The translations under genes and the position numbers were made by a program. From the NCBI RefSeq assembly GCF_006491645.1, contig NZ_VDCZ01000004.1, forward strand, positions 186,001 through 250,000: a stretch of DNA of 64,000 nt. The letters are read 5' to 3'. Every line of letters begins with the position of its first letter. The first letter of the stretch is position 1. This document shows positions 16,600-25,449 of the stretch, piece by piece. The notes under the pieces are model-generated. The model had not been told where the DNA came from, did not search any database, and saw only the letters and a program-made list of their open reading frames with translations. This stretch comes from Flavobacterium profundi (GTDB lineage Bacteria; Bacteroidota; Bacteroidia; Flavobacteriales; Flavobacteriaceae).

Positions 16600-19500
16600 A
16601 TGAAAAAAAAATTAAGATTTAGATTGATATTAATATTAATCTTCTGTAATTGTTATTATTCTAATTCTCAAGGAATATCTAATAAATTAGAAACTTCTAA
16701 ATCAAATGTGAGTTTTCCAACCAATCCAAGTGTTTACGAATTTAGTAAATATGGAGATGTAAATATAAATGAATATAGAGGTTTGGCGGATATTAATATT
16801 CCATTATACCAGATAAGTTTAGATGGAATTAATATTGGTTTAAATTTAAATTACTATACAGGAGGCATAAAAGTCTCTGAAGAAGCTGGATTGGTGGGAT
16901 TAGGTTGGAATATGAGTTTGCCAACTTTAATTCAAAATATAAAAGATGAAGATGATTTAGATCCTTTTACTAAGTTTCAAACTTTGCCTGGTAATACAGG
17001 TAATACCATTTTTCCAACAGCTGGAGGTTTAAATCCAGATTATTGGAGTCCAAGCTACTTTACGTTTGGTGGTGCTGATGTAGCAACACCATGTTCAAAT
17101 GCTGGTTCAGTAGCTTATAATATACAACCACAATATTTTGTTTCAAGTGGATATTTTTTAATTAATAAAGATGGGAAGTACCCTTGCGGATCTGAATTCT
17201 ACGATATGTGTTATACAAATGTTGATACAGAGCCAGATACATTTACAGTTAATATTAATGGAGATAACTTAATTATTATTAGAGACGATATTGGAGTAAA
17301 TACACCATCACCAATTAATAATGTTTCCTTACCCTTAAAAGTTATAAATGGACATTCTGAGTATAAAGTGGAATTATTAAATGATGGAGGTATTAAAATT
17401 ATTGATTTTAGTGGGAGTCAATATTTTTTTAATCTTATTAATTCAATAAATTCAATTTTCACAAATAATGGTTATCTTCAAAATGGTTCCTTATCAAATC
17501 AAGTTACTTCTAAAATCTTTAAATTAACAAAAATTATTACAAATAAAAATAATGAAATAATTTTTTCATATTTCAATGGAACAGTAAAAGATTTAGAGAA
17601 GCATAGTTATATTTATTATAAAAACATTAATACCACTTCGCAAACCTTACAAAGTAATTACTATAATTCTAATCCAGAGAATATTGAAGGTGTAAATCTG
17701 CCTACTTTTAATAGTAGTCAACAATCTTCATATACAGTTACAAGTGAAAAACAGTCGCAATTATTTTCTTTTTTAACTACAATTTCCACTCCTAATGAGG
17801 TGGTTAGTTTTAATTATAGTGATAGAATTGATTATGAAGGAATGAAAAAAATAGATAATATTCAAATAGCTAATAATAATAATGTAATAAAATCAATTGA
17901 TTTTAATTATAGTTACTTTAGTAATGGAACTGGATACTTGAATAATAGGTTGAAGTTGGAATCTGTGTCAACTAATAATGAAAACTCGTATAGTTTTATT
18001 TATAATGAAGGTGACTTACCATCGAAAAATTCATATTCTATTGATTATTGGGGATATTTTAATGGAAAACCAAATATTAGTTTTTTTCCAAATTTAAATG
18101 ATCTTGGCTACAGTAATTATAATGATAATTCACAAAATGATTTTAAAAGTTATTTGACGTTTTGCAAAATAGCTAGTTTACAAAAAATAATTTATCCCAC
18201 TGGTGGTTATTCCGAATTTGAATATGAACTTAATGAATTTGATGATCTAATTCTTCATCCTAATATGAATAATTATGTGCCAATTATTACTAAAGGTGGT
18301 GGATTAAGAATTAAGTCAATTAGTGATTTTTCTGCATTAAATAGTTTGTCTAGTAAAAAACAATATAATTATTATAATGGGAAAGTGATTTTTAAAAAGA
18401 GATTAGTTAGAGAAATTACGGGTGTTAAATCTATTATAAGTTCAGGGATTAATACACCTATTCCTAATTTAACTAAATATAATACTAATTTAATTGAAGC
18501 AAATTTAAGTAATGGAAATTTGGGTAAAAATTTTATTGACGAAATTGATGACTATATAGGTTATGATAAAGTAGAAATTACAAAAATAGGAGGTTCTTAT
18601 AATGGTAAAATTTTGAAAGAATTCACAAATACTGCTTATAATATTTTATTTCCTTTTCAAAAATTGAACTTTAAACCCACATTTTATAAAGATAGAAATT
18701 ATTTAAGCAATGGTACATTACTAAACGAAAAAATATTTAATAATTCCAATGAAGTGATTAAAGAAAAAAAATATATATATTCATTATTAACTTCAAATAT
18801 AAATAGATATGGTGTTAGTTTTTCGGCATACGATACTACTTATTTTTTTCAATTTAATTCAAACGGATCTCAAGAATTTATTCATCCTAGATTTTTATTA
18901 ACTTCTTATCCAATTTTTGCAAATACTCCAAGATTATTAAAAGTGATTGACTCTGATGTTTTTTCTTCTGGGACGAAATTAACAACTACAGAATATCAGT
19001 ATAATTCTAATAACATTCCAATTGGGAAAACATTAAAAAATCAATCTGGAGAAATTATCTATCAGGAAAATTCTTCAATGAGTACTAATTCAGTTGTTTT
19101 AAGTAAAAATATTCTTGATTTACCAATTTGGTTATCTGTTAGTGAAAATGGTTCTGTTAAAAAATTTTTACAATATATATATTCTACCGATAATAATGTT
19201 GTCTTGCCTATCAAAACTGAAGAGTTGCCAGAAGGTAATCCTGATCCATCAACAAAAATAAATTTTTTCTATGATCTTTATGATGATAAAAATAATGTGC
19301 TTCAATACCATCAGGAACATAATATAAATGTTAGTATTATTTGGGGTTACAACAAAACGCTACCCGTAGCAAAAATTGAAAATGTGGCATATTCTAGTAT
19401 TTCTTCTTCTTTGATTCAAGCAATACAAGAAGCTTCAAATACAGGTACAGAAGCTCAGTTACTTATTGCATTGGAAAATTTAAGAAATGCATTACCAGAT

Positions 19501-19668
19501 GCAATGGTAACAACTTATACACATAAACCTTTGGTAGGAGTTTGTACAATGGTAGACGCAAAAGGCAATAAGTTTACATATCATTACGACACAAATAACA
19601 GGTTGCAGTTTGTAAAAGATAAAAATGGTAATGTTTTAAGTGAAAATGAGTATCATTATAAAGATTAA
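16600..19668 (+). CDS. Large exported YD/RHS-type protein, N-terminal partner
   Basis: A 1022-residue protein with a signal peptide (residues 1-23). Near the N-terminus is DINIPLYQISLDG, then YYTGGIKVSEEAGLVGLGWN, a segment typical of the Bacteroidota proteins encoded just before RHS-core genes. The middle is Asn/Ser/Tyr-rich beta structure; the C-terminal 60 residues are YD-repeat-like (VDAKGNKFTYHYDTNNRLQF, then DKNGNVLSENEYHY). No RHS core and no toxin-like end are present. The next gene starts 6 nt later, so the two probably form one product system, perhaps one continuous beta-cocoon split in two. Function is inferred from architecture only. Confidence 0.8.
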   Translation: MKKKLRFRLILILIFCNCYYSNSQGISNKLETSKSNVSFPTNPSVYEFSKYGDVNINEYRGLADINIPLYQISLDGINIGLNLNYYTGGIKVSEEAGLVGLGWNMSLPTLIQNIKDEDDLDPFTKFQTLPGNTGNTIFPTAGGLNPDYWSPSYFTFGGADVATPCSNAGSVAYNIQPQYFVSSGYFLINKDGKYPCGSEFYDMCYTNVDTEPDTFTVNINGDNLIIIRDDIGVNTPSPINNVSLPLKVINGHSEYKVELLNDGGIKIIDFSGSQYFFNLINSINSIFTNNGYLQNGSLSNQVTSKIFKLTKIITNKNNEIIFSYFNGTVKDLEKHSYIYYKNINTTSQTLQSNYYNSNPENIEGVNLPTFNSSQQSSYTVTSEKQSQLFSFLTTISTPNEVVSFNYSDRIDYEGMKKIDNIQIANNNNVIKSIDFNYSYFSNGTGYLNNRLKLESVSTNNENSYSFIYNEGDLPSKNSYSIDYWGYFNGKPNISFFPNLNDLGYSNYNDNSQNDFKSYLTFCKIASLQKIIYPTGGYSEFEYELNEFDDLILHPNMNNYVPIITKGGGLRIKSISDFSALNSLSSKKQYNYYNGKVIFKKRLVREITGVKSIISSGINTPIPNLTKYNTNLIEANLSNGNLGKNFIDEIDDYIGYDKVEITKIGGSYNGKILKEFTNTAYNILFPFQKLNFKPTFYKDRNYLSNGTLLNEKIFNNSNEVIKEKKYIYSLLTSNINRYGVSFSAYDTTYFFQFNSNGSQEFIHPRFLLTSYPIFANTPRLLKVIDSDVFSSGTKLTTTEYQYNSNNIPIGKTLKNQSGEIIYQENSSMSTNSVVLSKNILDLPIWLSVSENGSVKKFLQYIYSTDNNVVLPIKTEELPEGNPDPSTKINFFYDLYDDKNNVLQYHQEHNINVSIIWGYNKTLPVAKIENVAYSSISSSLIQAIQEASNTGTEAQLLIALENLRNALPDAMVTTYTHKPLVGVCTMVDAKGNKFTYHYDTNNRLQFVKDKNGNVLSENEYHYKD

Positions 19669-19674
19669 GGTAAG

Positions 19675-22600
19675 ATGAATAAAAATTATAGAAAGAATAG
19701 TCAAATGAAAAGTATTTTACCTTTTTCATTTTTAAATAGTCAGTTGAGAATTACTAGTAATGTATTTTTTGTTGTAATTAGTTTGCTTTTTTCGTTGCTT
19801 TCTTTTTCCCAAAGTCAAGATAAAAATTATATAAAAACAATCAAATACAAAAAAGAAACCACTCAGAATACGCTAGATCCTACTAATCCAACAGATGCTG
19901 TACTTCAAGTTCAGTATTTTGATGGTTTGGGTAGACCAGTTCAGCAAGTTGCTTATAAACAATCAGGAGAAGGAAATGATATTATCATTCCAATGGAGTA
20001 TGATGGTTTTGGAAGACAAGCAAAAGATTTTTTACCTTACGTACGATCGAGTTCGACTTTAGATTTTGATTCCAGTGCATTAAGTAGTCAGTCGAATTAC
20101 TATTCAAGTAGTACGAATCCCAATTTTGAAACGACTAATTTTCCATTTAGTGAAAAAATATATGATGGTTCTCCATTAAATCGAGTGATGAGACAGTCCG
20201 CTCCTGGAGCATCTTGGGCTATAGATAGTGGTCATGAGGTAAAATACGGTTACGATTTAAATTCAGAGAGCGACGAAGTATTTCGTTTTAAAGTTACAAA
20301 GAATGGTATCAATTATACTTTAGAGTGTTTAGGATATTATAATCCAAATACAATATATAAAAATACTGTAAAAAATGAAAATTGGCAAGCATTAGATGGT
20401 GTAAATAATACTACTGAGGAGTATGTTGATAATTTAGATAGAACTGTTCTTAAAAGAAGTTTTAATAACGGACAAAAGTTTGATACCTACTATATATATG
20501 ATGCTATTGGTAATTTAACTTATGTAGTTCCGCCTCAGGCTTCAGATAATATAGTTAGTGTTCAGACAAATCAAACACCTTATACTTACTCTCAATATTT
20601 TAACATTTCAGAATTTTTAATAGATTCTTCAGGTAATCCTGTAACAGCTGGTGGAGGAGGAATGTCTATTCAAATCCAGAATAGTACTATAAGTTTAAAC
20701 TTATCTGCTGGTTTAGGAGTACAATCTACTTTTGATTTAACAAAACAATTTCAGATTAATGCTGTTGCACCTATACCTGATATGATTTTAGGATATGTTG
20801 ATTTTTATTATACCAGTAATCATCAATTTATTGTAAAAATTGAAAATAATAAACTTTTTTTTGAGGATTATGATGTAAATAATCCGCAGATATATTTTAC
20901 ATCTCTTCCAGGAATATCTCAAAATTTAAGTAAACCCTTGGATTCTAATGTTTTTGGTGGAGTAACAACATATTCTTACACACTTAATTTTTCAGAAATT
21001 GAAAATTTAGGTTATCAATATAAATATGATACACGTAATCGTATTATAGAGAAAAAATTGCCTGGTAAGGATTGGGAATACATTATTTATGATAGATTAG
21101 ATCGTCCAGTAGCTAATGGACCAGCTTTTACACCTTATGGAGGAACTACTTTAGGTTGGATGATTACAGAATATGATGTTTTTGGTAGAGTTACACAAAC
21201 TGGTTGGAAACAAATGGCTGTTTCTTCCACAGATAGAGCAACTTATCAAGATAATATTAATTCAGGGAGTAATCCATTTACTTTAGCCATTGATGATCTT
21301 ATTTTAACAAAAAACTTTTACGATTCGTATACGTATCCAGGAGCTCCTTCACTTCCAACTGACGTTGAGGGACAAGCTTTAGCAACAGACGTAAAAGGAT
21401 TGTTGACAGGTTCTTGGGTTAAAGTAATGGATGCTACAAATCCCAATGCAGCAGAAATAGGCTATAGTTTATATGATGTACAATATCGTCCAGTAAGAAG
21501 CTATGTTTCTAATTCTCTGGGAGGTTACACCCAAATTGATAATAAGCTCGATTGGGCAGGTAAAACACTATACACAATTACTATTAATAAACATGATAGT
21601 AATAGTGCAAATATTTTTACAGTTAGGGATAATTATACTTATACGGAACAAGACCGTTTAAGTCTTCATACCCAACAAGTAAATGGTGGGGTAGAACAGT
21701 TAATTGTAAAAAACACCTATGATGAATTAGGGCAACTGGTGAGTAAAAATGTTGGGGGTACAGATACAACAGGAAATACGGCTTTACAAATTGTTGACTA
21801 TACTTATAATATTAGAGGTTGGTTAAAAAATATTAACGATGTAAATAATTTAGGAAGTGATTTATTTGCTTTTAAGATTAGATATAATGATGCAGAAGAA
21901 GCAACTCCTTTATTTAATGGTAATATAGCAGAGACATATTGGAAGACATCAAGTGATAATAAATTAAGAAGATACAATTATGCTTATGATCATTTAAATA
22001 GGCTATTAGATGCTAAATACGAAAGAGTAGGAGAAACGACCCCTTTAAATGCCTACCGAGAAACCATAAATTATGACAAAAATGGTAATATTAAAGATTT
22101 AAGTAGATATGGGGTTATAGATGATACTAATTATACCATTCCTATGGATGATTTGATTTATCATTATGATATCAATAATAAAAATCAATTGATGCGTGTA
22201 GATGATAACACAAATTCACCAGAAGGTTTTGTGGACGGAAATACGAGTGGAGATGATTATGAGTATGATGATTATGGTAATCTTACAAGAGATAAAAATA
22301 AGCATATTCAATCCATTACTTATAACCATTATAATTTGCCTACTCATATTTTATTTGAAGATGGGAATGAAATTTCCTATCTTTATAGTGCAACTGGTCA
22401 GAAGATAAGTAAAAAAGTATCTGAAAATAGTGTAGTAGCTACTACAGAATACTTATTAGGAGGTTTTCAGTATTTAGACGGATTATTGCAGTTTTTTCCA
22501 CATGCAGAAGGATATGTAAAGTATCACATTCCTGAGGCATGTTCTACTTGTAGAGTAAGTCCCACTTTCAAATATGTTTTTAACTATACAGACCATTTAG

Positions 22601-23673
22601 GAAACATAAGATTGAGTTACTCAGATGTTGATGGAAATGGTTTTCTTGGAATGGAACACACAACAGTTTGTTTTACAAGTCCAAAGAGTGGAGCATTAAT
22701 TTGTAATGATTATTTTGTAAGCCCCGTTTTAGAAGAAAATCATTATTATCCGTATGGATTAAAACACCAAGGATATAATGCAGATAATGCACAACCAAAT
22801 TATAAGTATAAATACAACGGTAAAGAGTTGCAAAATGAGTTAGGATTAAACATGTACGATTTGGGAGCAAGAATGTATGACCCTGCATTGGCACGATTTA
22901 TGGTACAAGACCCAATGGCGGACTTTGTGAATTATCAATCACCTTATGTGGCTAGTGATAATAATCCTGTTTTATATAGAGATGAATATGGATTAGGAAT
23001 ATTAAATGTTATAGGAAATTTATTCAGAAGAGCAAAAAATGGAGTTAAAAGAATTTTCTCAGGAAAGAATTGTAATTGTGGTGGCAGGGAGGAATCAATA
23101 GCGGAATCATGGGAAAAACCAGATTTTGGATGGTATGGATCAGACAAAGGAAGTAGTAGGAGCTATAAAGTAGTTAGAGAACCTTTTATGGGAGAATTAC
23201 AGAATTACTTAACTTTACAACCTTTTAAAGCTTTACAACCACCAACAGTTAATTTTAAACTGCCAATGATGTTTGAAGATTTTGATTTTATATTAAATGT
23301 AAATATTAGTTTTAAAAGTAGTTCTGATGTAATAAGAGATAGCAAAAAGAATAATGAAGTTTTTGATTACATTTTAAAAACACTTAAGGAATATCCTCAA
23401 ATAACATTATTTATTAGAGGTAATGGTGTATTTGATAAACCAAATGTGATTATGAATCGTGATTCGCAAGCTTATTTAAATAATATATCAACAACAGTTT
23501 CGGCTTTAATGCTTGCAAGAGCTAGAGCCATTGAGGCTTACCTGATTAGAAATGGAATAGATTGGAGAAGAATAAAAGTTGCCGAAGGAGATGTTTTAAA
23601 TAATAAGGGGAGAGGAAATAATTCTATTATAAATTTTAGAAATGTTCCAAAAAAAATTAAGAAATATGAATAA
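19675..23673 (+). CDS. RHS-repeat protein (DUF6443 start, RHS core, OmpA-like end)
   Basis: A 1332-residue exported protein; a hydrophobic signal (residues about 30-46) follows a long basic N-region, so Met11 could also be the start. It opens with the DUF6443-type segment VQYFDGLGRPVQQVAYKQ, continues with many YD repeats (YDELGQLVSK, YDKNGNIKDL, YDDYGNLTRD), and has an RHS-associated core near residues 1040-1105 (YGLKHQGYN, then YKYNGKELQNELGLNMYDLG, then RMYDPALARF and QDPMADF). The roughly 230 residues after the core, where toxins usually sit, end instead in an OmpA/MotB-like fold: ISFKSSSDVI, LKEYPQITLFIRGNG, LARARAIEAYLIRNGIDWRR and GNNSIINF. The DUF922 protease gene overlaps its stop. 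Confidence 0.85.
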   Translation: MNKNYRKNSQMKSILPFSFLNSQLRITSNVFFVVISLLFSLLSFSQSQDKNYIKTIKYKKETTQNTLDPTNPTDAVLQVQYFDGLGRPVQQVAYKQSGEGNDIIIPMEYDGFGRQAKDFLPYVRSSSTLDFDSSALSSQSNYYSSSTNPNFETTNFPFSEKIYDGSPLNRVMRQSAPGASWAIDSGHEVKYGYDLNSESDEVFRFKVTKNGINYTLECLGYYNPNTIYKNTVKNENWQALDGVNNTTEEYVDNLDRTVLKRSFNNGQKFDTYYIYDAIGNLTYVVPPQASDNIVSVQTNQTPYTYSQYFNISEFLIDSSGNPVTAGGGGMSIQIQNSTISLNLSAGLGVQSTFDLTKQFQINAVAPIPDMILGYVDFYYTSNHQFIVKIENNKLFFEDYDVNNPQIYFTSLPGISQNLSKPLDSNVFGGVTTYSYTLNFSEIENLGYQYKYDTRNRIIEKKLPGKDWEYIIYDRLDRPVANGPAFTPYGGTTLGWMITEYDVFGRVTQTGWKQMAVSSTDRATYQDNINSGSNPFTLAIDDLILTKNFYDSYTYPGAPSLPTDVEGQALATDVKGLLTGSWVKVMDATNPNAAEIGYSLYDVQYRPVRSYVSNSLGGYTQIDNKLDWAGKTLYTITINKHDSNSANIFTVRDNYTYTEQDRLSLHTQQVNGGVEQLIVKNTYDELGQLVSKNVGGTDTTGNTALQIVDYTYNIRGWLKNINDVNNLGSDLFAFKIRYNDAEEATPLFNGNIAETYWKTSSDNKLRRYNYAYDHLNRLLDAKYERVGETTPLNAYRETINYDKNGNIKDLSRYGVIDDTNYTIPMDDLIYHYDINNKNQLMRVDDNTNSPEGFVDGNTSGDDYEYDDYGNLTRDKNKHIQSITYNHYNLPTHILFEDGNEISYLYSATGQKISKKVSENSVVATTEYLLGGFQYLDGLLQFFPHAEGYVKYHIPEACSTCRVSPTFKYVFNYTDHLGNIRLSYSDVDGNGFLGMEHTTVCFTSPKSGALICNDYFVSPVLEENHYYPYGLKHQGYNADNAQPNYKYKYNGKELQNELGLNMYDLGARMYDPALARFMVQDPMADFVNYQSPYVASDNNPVLYRDEYGLGILNVIGNLFRRAKNGVKRIFSGKNCNCGGREESIAESWEKPDFGWYGSDKGSSRSYKVVREPFMGELQNYLTLQPFKALQPPTVNFKLPMMFEDFDFILNVNISFKSSSDVIRDSKKNNEVFDYILKTLKEYPQITLFIRGNGVFDKPNVIMNRDSQAYLNNISTTVSALMLARARAIEAYLIRNGIDWRRIKVAEGDVLNNKGRGNNSIINFRNVPKKIKKYE

Positions 23674-24214
23674 AATTTTTATTATTTTTATTGGTGTAAT
23701 ATTTTTTTTACTAAGTAATAAAAGTATTGATAAAAAGAATTTAGTTCAATGGTGCTCAGAAAGAAAGCTGAATTGGGATGATTTTTTAGGTACACCAGAT
23801 ACTATTAATAATCCTTTAGCTGATGCTGCAGTTTTTACAAGTTTAGAAATAACAAAAAATGAATTTATAGATGGTTTGCCAAGATTAGAGGTTAAGTCTT
23901 TTTTTATTAAAAGCAAATCATGGAGAATTGTTAATGATAGTTCTACATTAGCTCATGAACAATTGCATTTTGATATTGCTGAAATTTATGCTAGAAAAAT
24001 AAGAAAGGCTTTTGATAGTTTGAATAAACTAAAAGTGAATCACAGTGGTCCCTATTCGAAAGTATTTTCAATTCTAGCACAAGAGAAAAATGAATATAAT
24101 ATGCTTTATGATCTTAATGTTTATTCTAATAAAGAAAAACAAAAAGAATGGTCTCTGATAGTTGCTAAAGAACTAGAGGAATTACAAGCATATGAATTGA
24201 AATGCAATGAATAG
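23666..24214 (+). CDS. DUF922-family putative Zn-dependent protease, exported
   Basis: I place the start at ATG 23666, which overlaps the stop of the RHS gene by 8 nt (ATGAATAA); an upstream ATG at 23642 is in frame but would put a long basic stretch before the signal. The 182 residues have an N-terminal hydrophobic segment (IFIIFIGVIFFLLS), then NWDDFLGTPD, and a zincin motif HEQLHFDIAEIYAR (HExxH). The C-terminal helix KEWSLIVAKELEEL is also typical of DUF922. Coupling to the RHS gene suggests it acts on, or together with, that protein. The substrate is unknown. Confidence 0.82.
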   Translation: MNKIFIIFIGVIFFLLSNKSIDKKNLVQWCSERKLNWDDFLGTPDTINNPLADAAVFTSLEITKNEFIDGLPRLEVKSFFIKSKSWRIVNDSSTLAHEQLHFDIAEIYARKIRKAFDSLNKLKVNHSGPYSKVFSILAQEKNEYNMLYDLNVYSNKEKQKEWSLIVAKELEELQAYELKCNE

Positions 24215-24234
24215 CTCTCAAAATAGCTAAATAT

Positions 24235-24267
24235 AAAACCACTCCTTAAAGAGTGGTTTTATATTTT
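24235..24267 (+). terminator. Terminator closing the RHS-DUF922 unit
   Basis: AAAACCACTC, loop CTTAAA, GAGTGGTTTT is a perfect 10-bp stem followed by ATATTTT. Confidence 0.85.
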
Positions 24268-24271
24268 AAGC

Positions 24272-24544
24272 CTAAAAGCATCTCTCAATAATCTAAAAGC
24301 TGCTATTTATAATCTAAAAGCGCATAATTATAGACTAAAAGATTCTAATTAAAACTTCAAAGCTTCTAATAATAAGCTAAAAGGTATTATTTACAACCTC
24401 AAAGCTTCTATTTGTAATCAAAAAGCTTGTAATTATAAACGAATAGGTTCAAATTATATTCAAAAAGCATCTTTTAATAAGCAAAAAGGTTGTCATTACA
24501 AGCTAAAAGGTATTTTTTACATCCAAAAAGCTATTAATTTTATT
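24272..24544. repeat. Array of thirteen degenerate 21-bp tandem repeats
   Basis: Thirteen consecutive units of exactly 21 bp with no indels start at 24272, 24293, 24314 and so on to 24524. The consensus is CWAAAAGCTTCTAATTATAA plus one variable base. The AAAAG block at unit positions 3-7 is the most conserved part; unit 9 is the most divergent. One frame reads as heptads (LKASLNN, LKAAIYN, LKAHNYR and so on), but it has a TAA in unit 4, no start codon, and substitutions that are not concentrated at third positions, so it is probably not coding. The A-tracts recur every 21 bp, two helical turns, which predicts intrinsically curved DNA or a regularly spaced binding array. Confidence 0.88.
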
Positions 24545-24580
24545 TATTTTTGAAGAAAGGTTAGGTTGCTTTTGATTAAT

Positions 24581-24647
24581 ATTACTGGAACGGATTGCAC
24601 CCAAAGCTTCAGCCGAATTGGCGAAGTGAATCCGAGCTATCGGTAAT
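24581..24647. repeat. GC-richer multi-step stem-loop element
   Basis: Nested complementary steps: ATTAC (24581-24585) with GTAAT (24643-24647), CGGATT (24591-24596) with AATCCG (24629-24634), and CTTC-A-GCC (24607-24614) with GGC-GAAG (24620-24626) around a GAATT loop. It is clearly richer in GC than its surroundings. It could be a REP-like element or a structured RNA or 5' leader, since the next start codon is 39 nt away. Confidence 0.5.
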
Positions 24648-24685
24648 GAAATTGAAATTTTTTGATGTATAATGTTTAAATTTTT

Positions 24686-25063
24686 ATGGAGAAAAAATCT
24701 GATAAATATTTTAAAATTGGTTTAATTATATTTTTTGTATTATTTTACCTAATCAATCGTGTTCTAGTTTTTAAAAATGTTGTTGAAACTTATAAAAATA
24801 AGCTTTGTTTTAAAGTAGAATCAATAGATGAGAATATAAATGGTTATATTAGGATTTTTAGTAAAGGTGAGCTTCAGCATTTAGTTGCATATAATTTAAC
24901 AGATCATGATTTATTGGAGGTTGGAGATATTTTGTATAAAAAAAAGTGTGATAATATATTGTGTGTTTTGAGATTTAATGATGAAACAAATAAATATGAA
25001 GTTTTTAAAAAGATACCTGCAAGAAACTATCTGTTTTTAGAAAAATGGACCGATTGCAAATAA
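24686..25063 (+). CDS. Small membrane-anchored protein of unknown function, 125 aa
   Basis: Not recognised. One N-terminal transmembrane helix (about residues 11-28, IGLIIFFVLFYLINRVLVF) is followed by a soluble domain of about 95 residues with four Cys (CFKV, KKCD, ILCVL and the penultimate residue), predicted to be outside the cytoplasm if the helix is a signal anchor. A long open frame and normal composition support a real gene. It may belong with the accessory RHS region. Confidence 0.6.
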   Translation: MEKKSDKYFKIGLIIFFVLFYLINRVLVFKNVVETYKNKLCFKVESIDENINGYIRIFSKGELQHLVAYNLTDHDLLEVGDILYKKKCDNILCVLRFNDETNKYEVFKKIPARNYLFLEKWTDCK

Positions 25064-25202
25064 TTAATTTAATATATTATGAAAAGTTTTTTTTAAATAA
25101 TTATTATTCTATCCCTAATAACGCGAAAATGTTTTCCGTGAACAAAAAATATATAATGAACAACTATAGTTGTTATATTTCAAATCTGTAAATAAATACC
25201 AT
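25064..25202. other. Intergenic A+T-rich stretch, no feature seen
   Basis: Together with the tRNA and flanking terminators this makes up the gene-poor interval up to accD. Apart from a short palindrome AACTATAGTT (25161-25170), nothing structured or coding was recognised here. Confidence 0.5.
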
Positions 25203-25205
25203 AAA

Positions 25206-25232
25206 AAAAGCCGAACCATTGTTCAGCTTTTT
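25206..25232 (-). terminator. Terminator downstream of tRNA-Leu
   Basis: AAAAGC-c-GAAC, loop CATT, GTTC-a-GCTTTT, with one internal mismatch. A/T runs on both sides would allow termination in either direction; it lies just past the tRNA 3' end on the minus strand. Confidence 0.65.
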
Positions 25233-25236
25233 GTTG

Positions 25237-25318
25237 TGCGGGTAAAAGGACTCGAACCTTCACACCTTGCGGCACCAGATCCTAAGTCTGGCGTGTCTAC
25301 CAATTTCACCATACCCGC
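25237..25318 (-). tRNA. tRNA-Leu (anticodon UAG)
   Basis: On the minus strand the 82-nt sequence has acceptor stem GCGGGTA/TACCCGC with discriminator A, a D-arm with GGTAGACAC, anticodon arm CCAGA-CTTAGGA-TCTGG (anticodon TAG), a long variable arm TGCCGCAAGGTGT typical of class II tRNAs, and T-arm GAAGGTTCGAGTCCTTT. CCA is not encoded. Confidence 0.95.
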
Positions 25319-25422
25319 TAAATTGGAGTGCAAATATAATTATTTTTAGATATAATCAAAAACTTTTAGCTGTTTTTTGAAAGGTTTTCTATCGCTTTTT
25401 TGCTAAAGGATTGAAAAAGAAA

Positions 25423-25449
25423 AAGCCAGCAATTTTGCTGGCTTCTTTT
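25423..25449 (-). terminator. Terminator at the end of accD
   Basis: AAGCCAGCAA (25423-25432) and TTGCTGGCTT (25435-25444) form a perfect stem. On the minus strand it is followed by a T run interrupted by one C (CTTTTTC). It overlaps the last base of accD. Confidence 0.75.

Noticed and set aside
22980..23673. RHS C-terminal toxin domain
   Set aside because: The segment ends in an OmpA-like pattern, and no nuclease, deaminase or ART motif was seen; no immunity-like gene follows.
24272..24544. CRISPR array
   Set aside because: Units are directly adjacent 21-mers without spacers and there are no cas genes nearby.
24272..24544. Heptad-repeat coiled-coil gene
   Set aside because: No start codon in the open frame, a TAA in unit 4, and substitutions fall at first and second codon positions as often as at third. 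A 21-bp period automatically keeps one frame mostly open.
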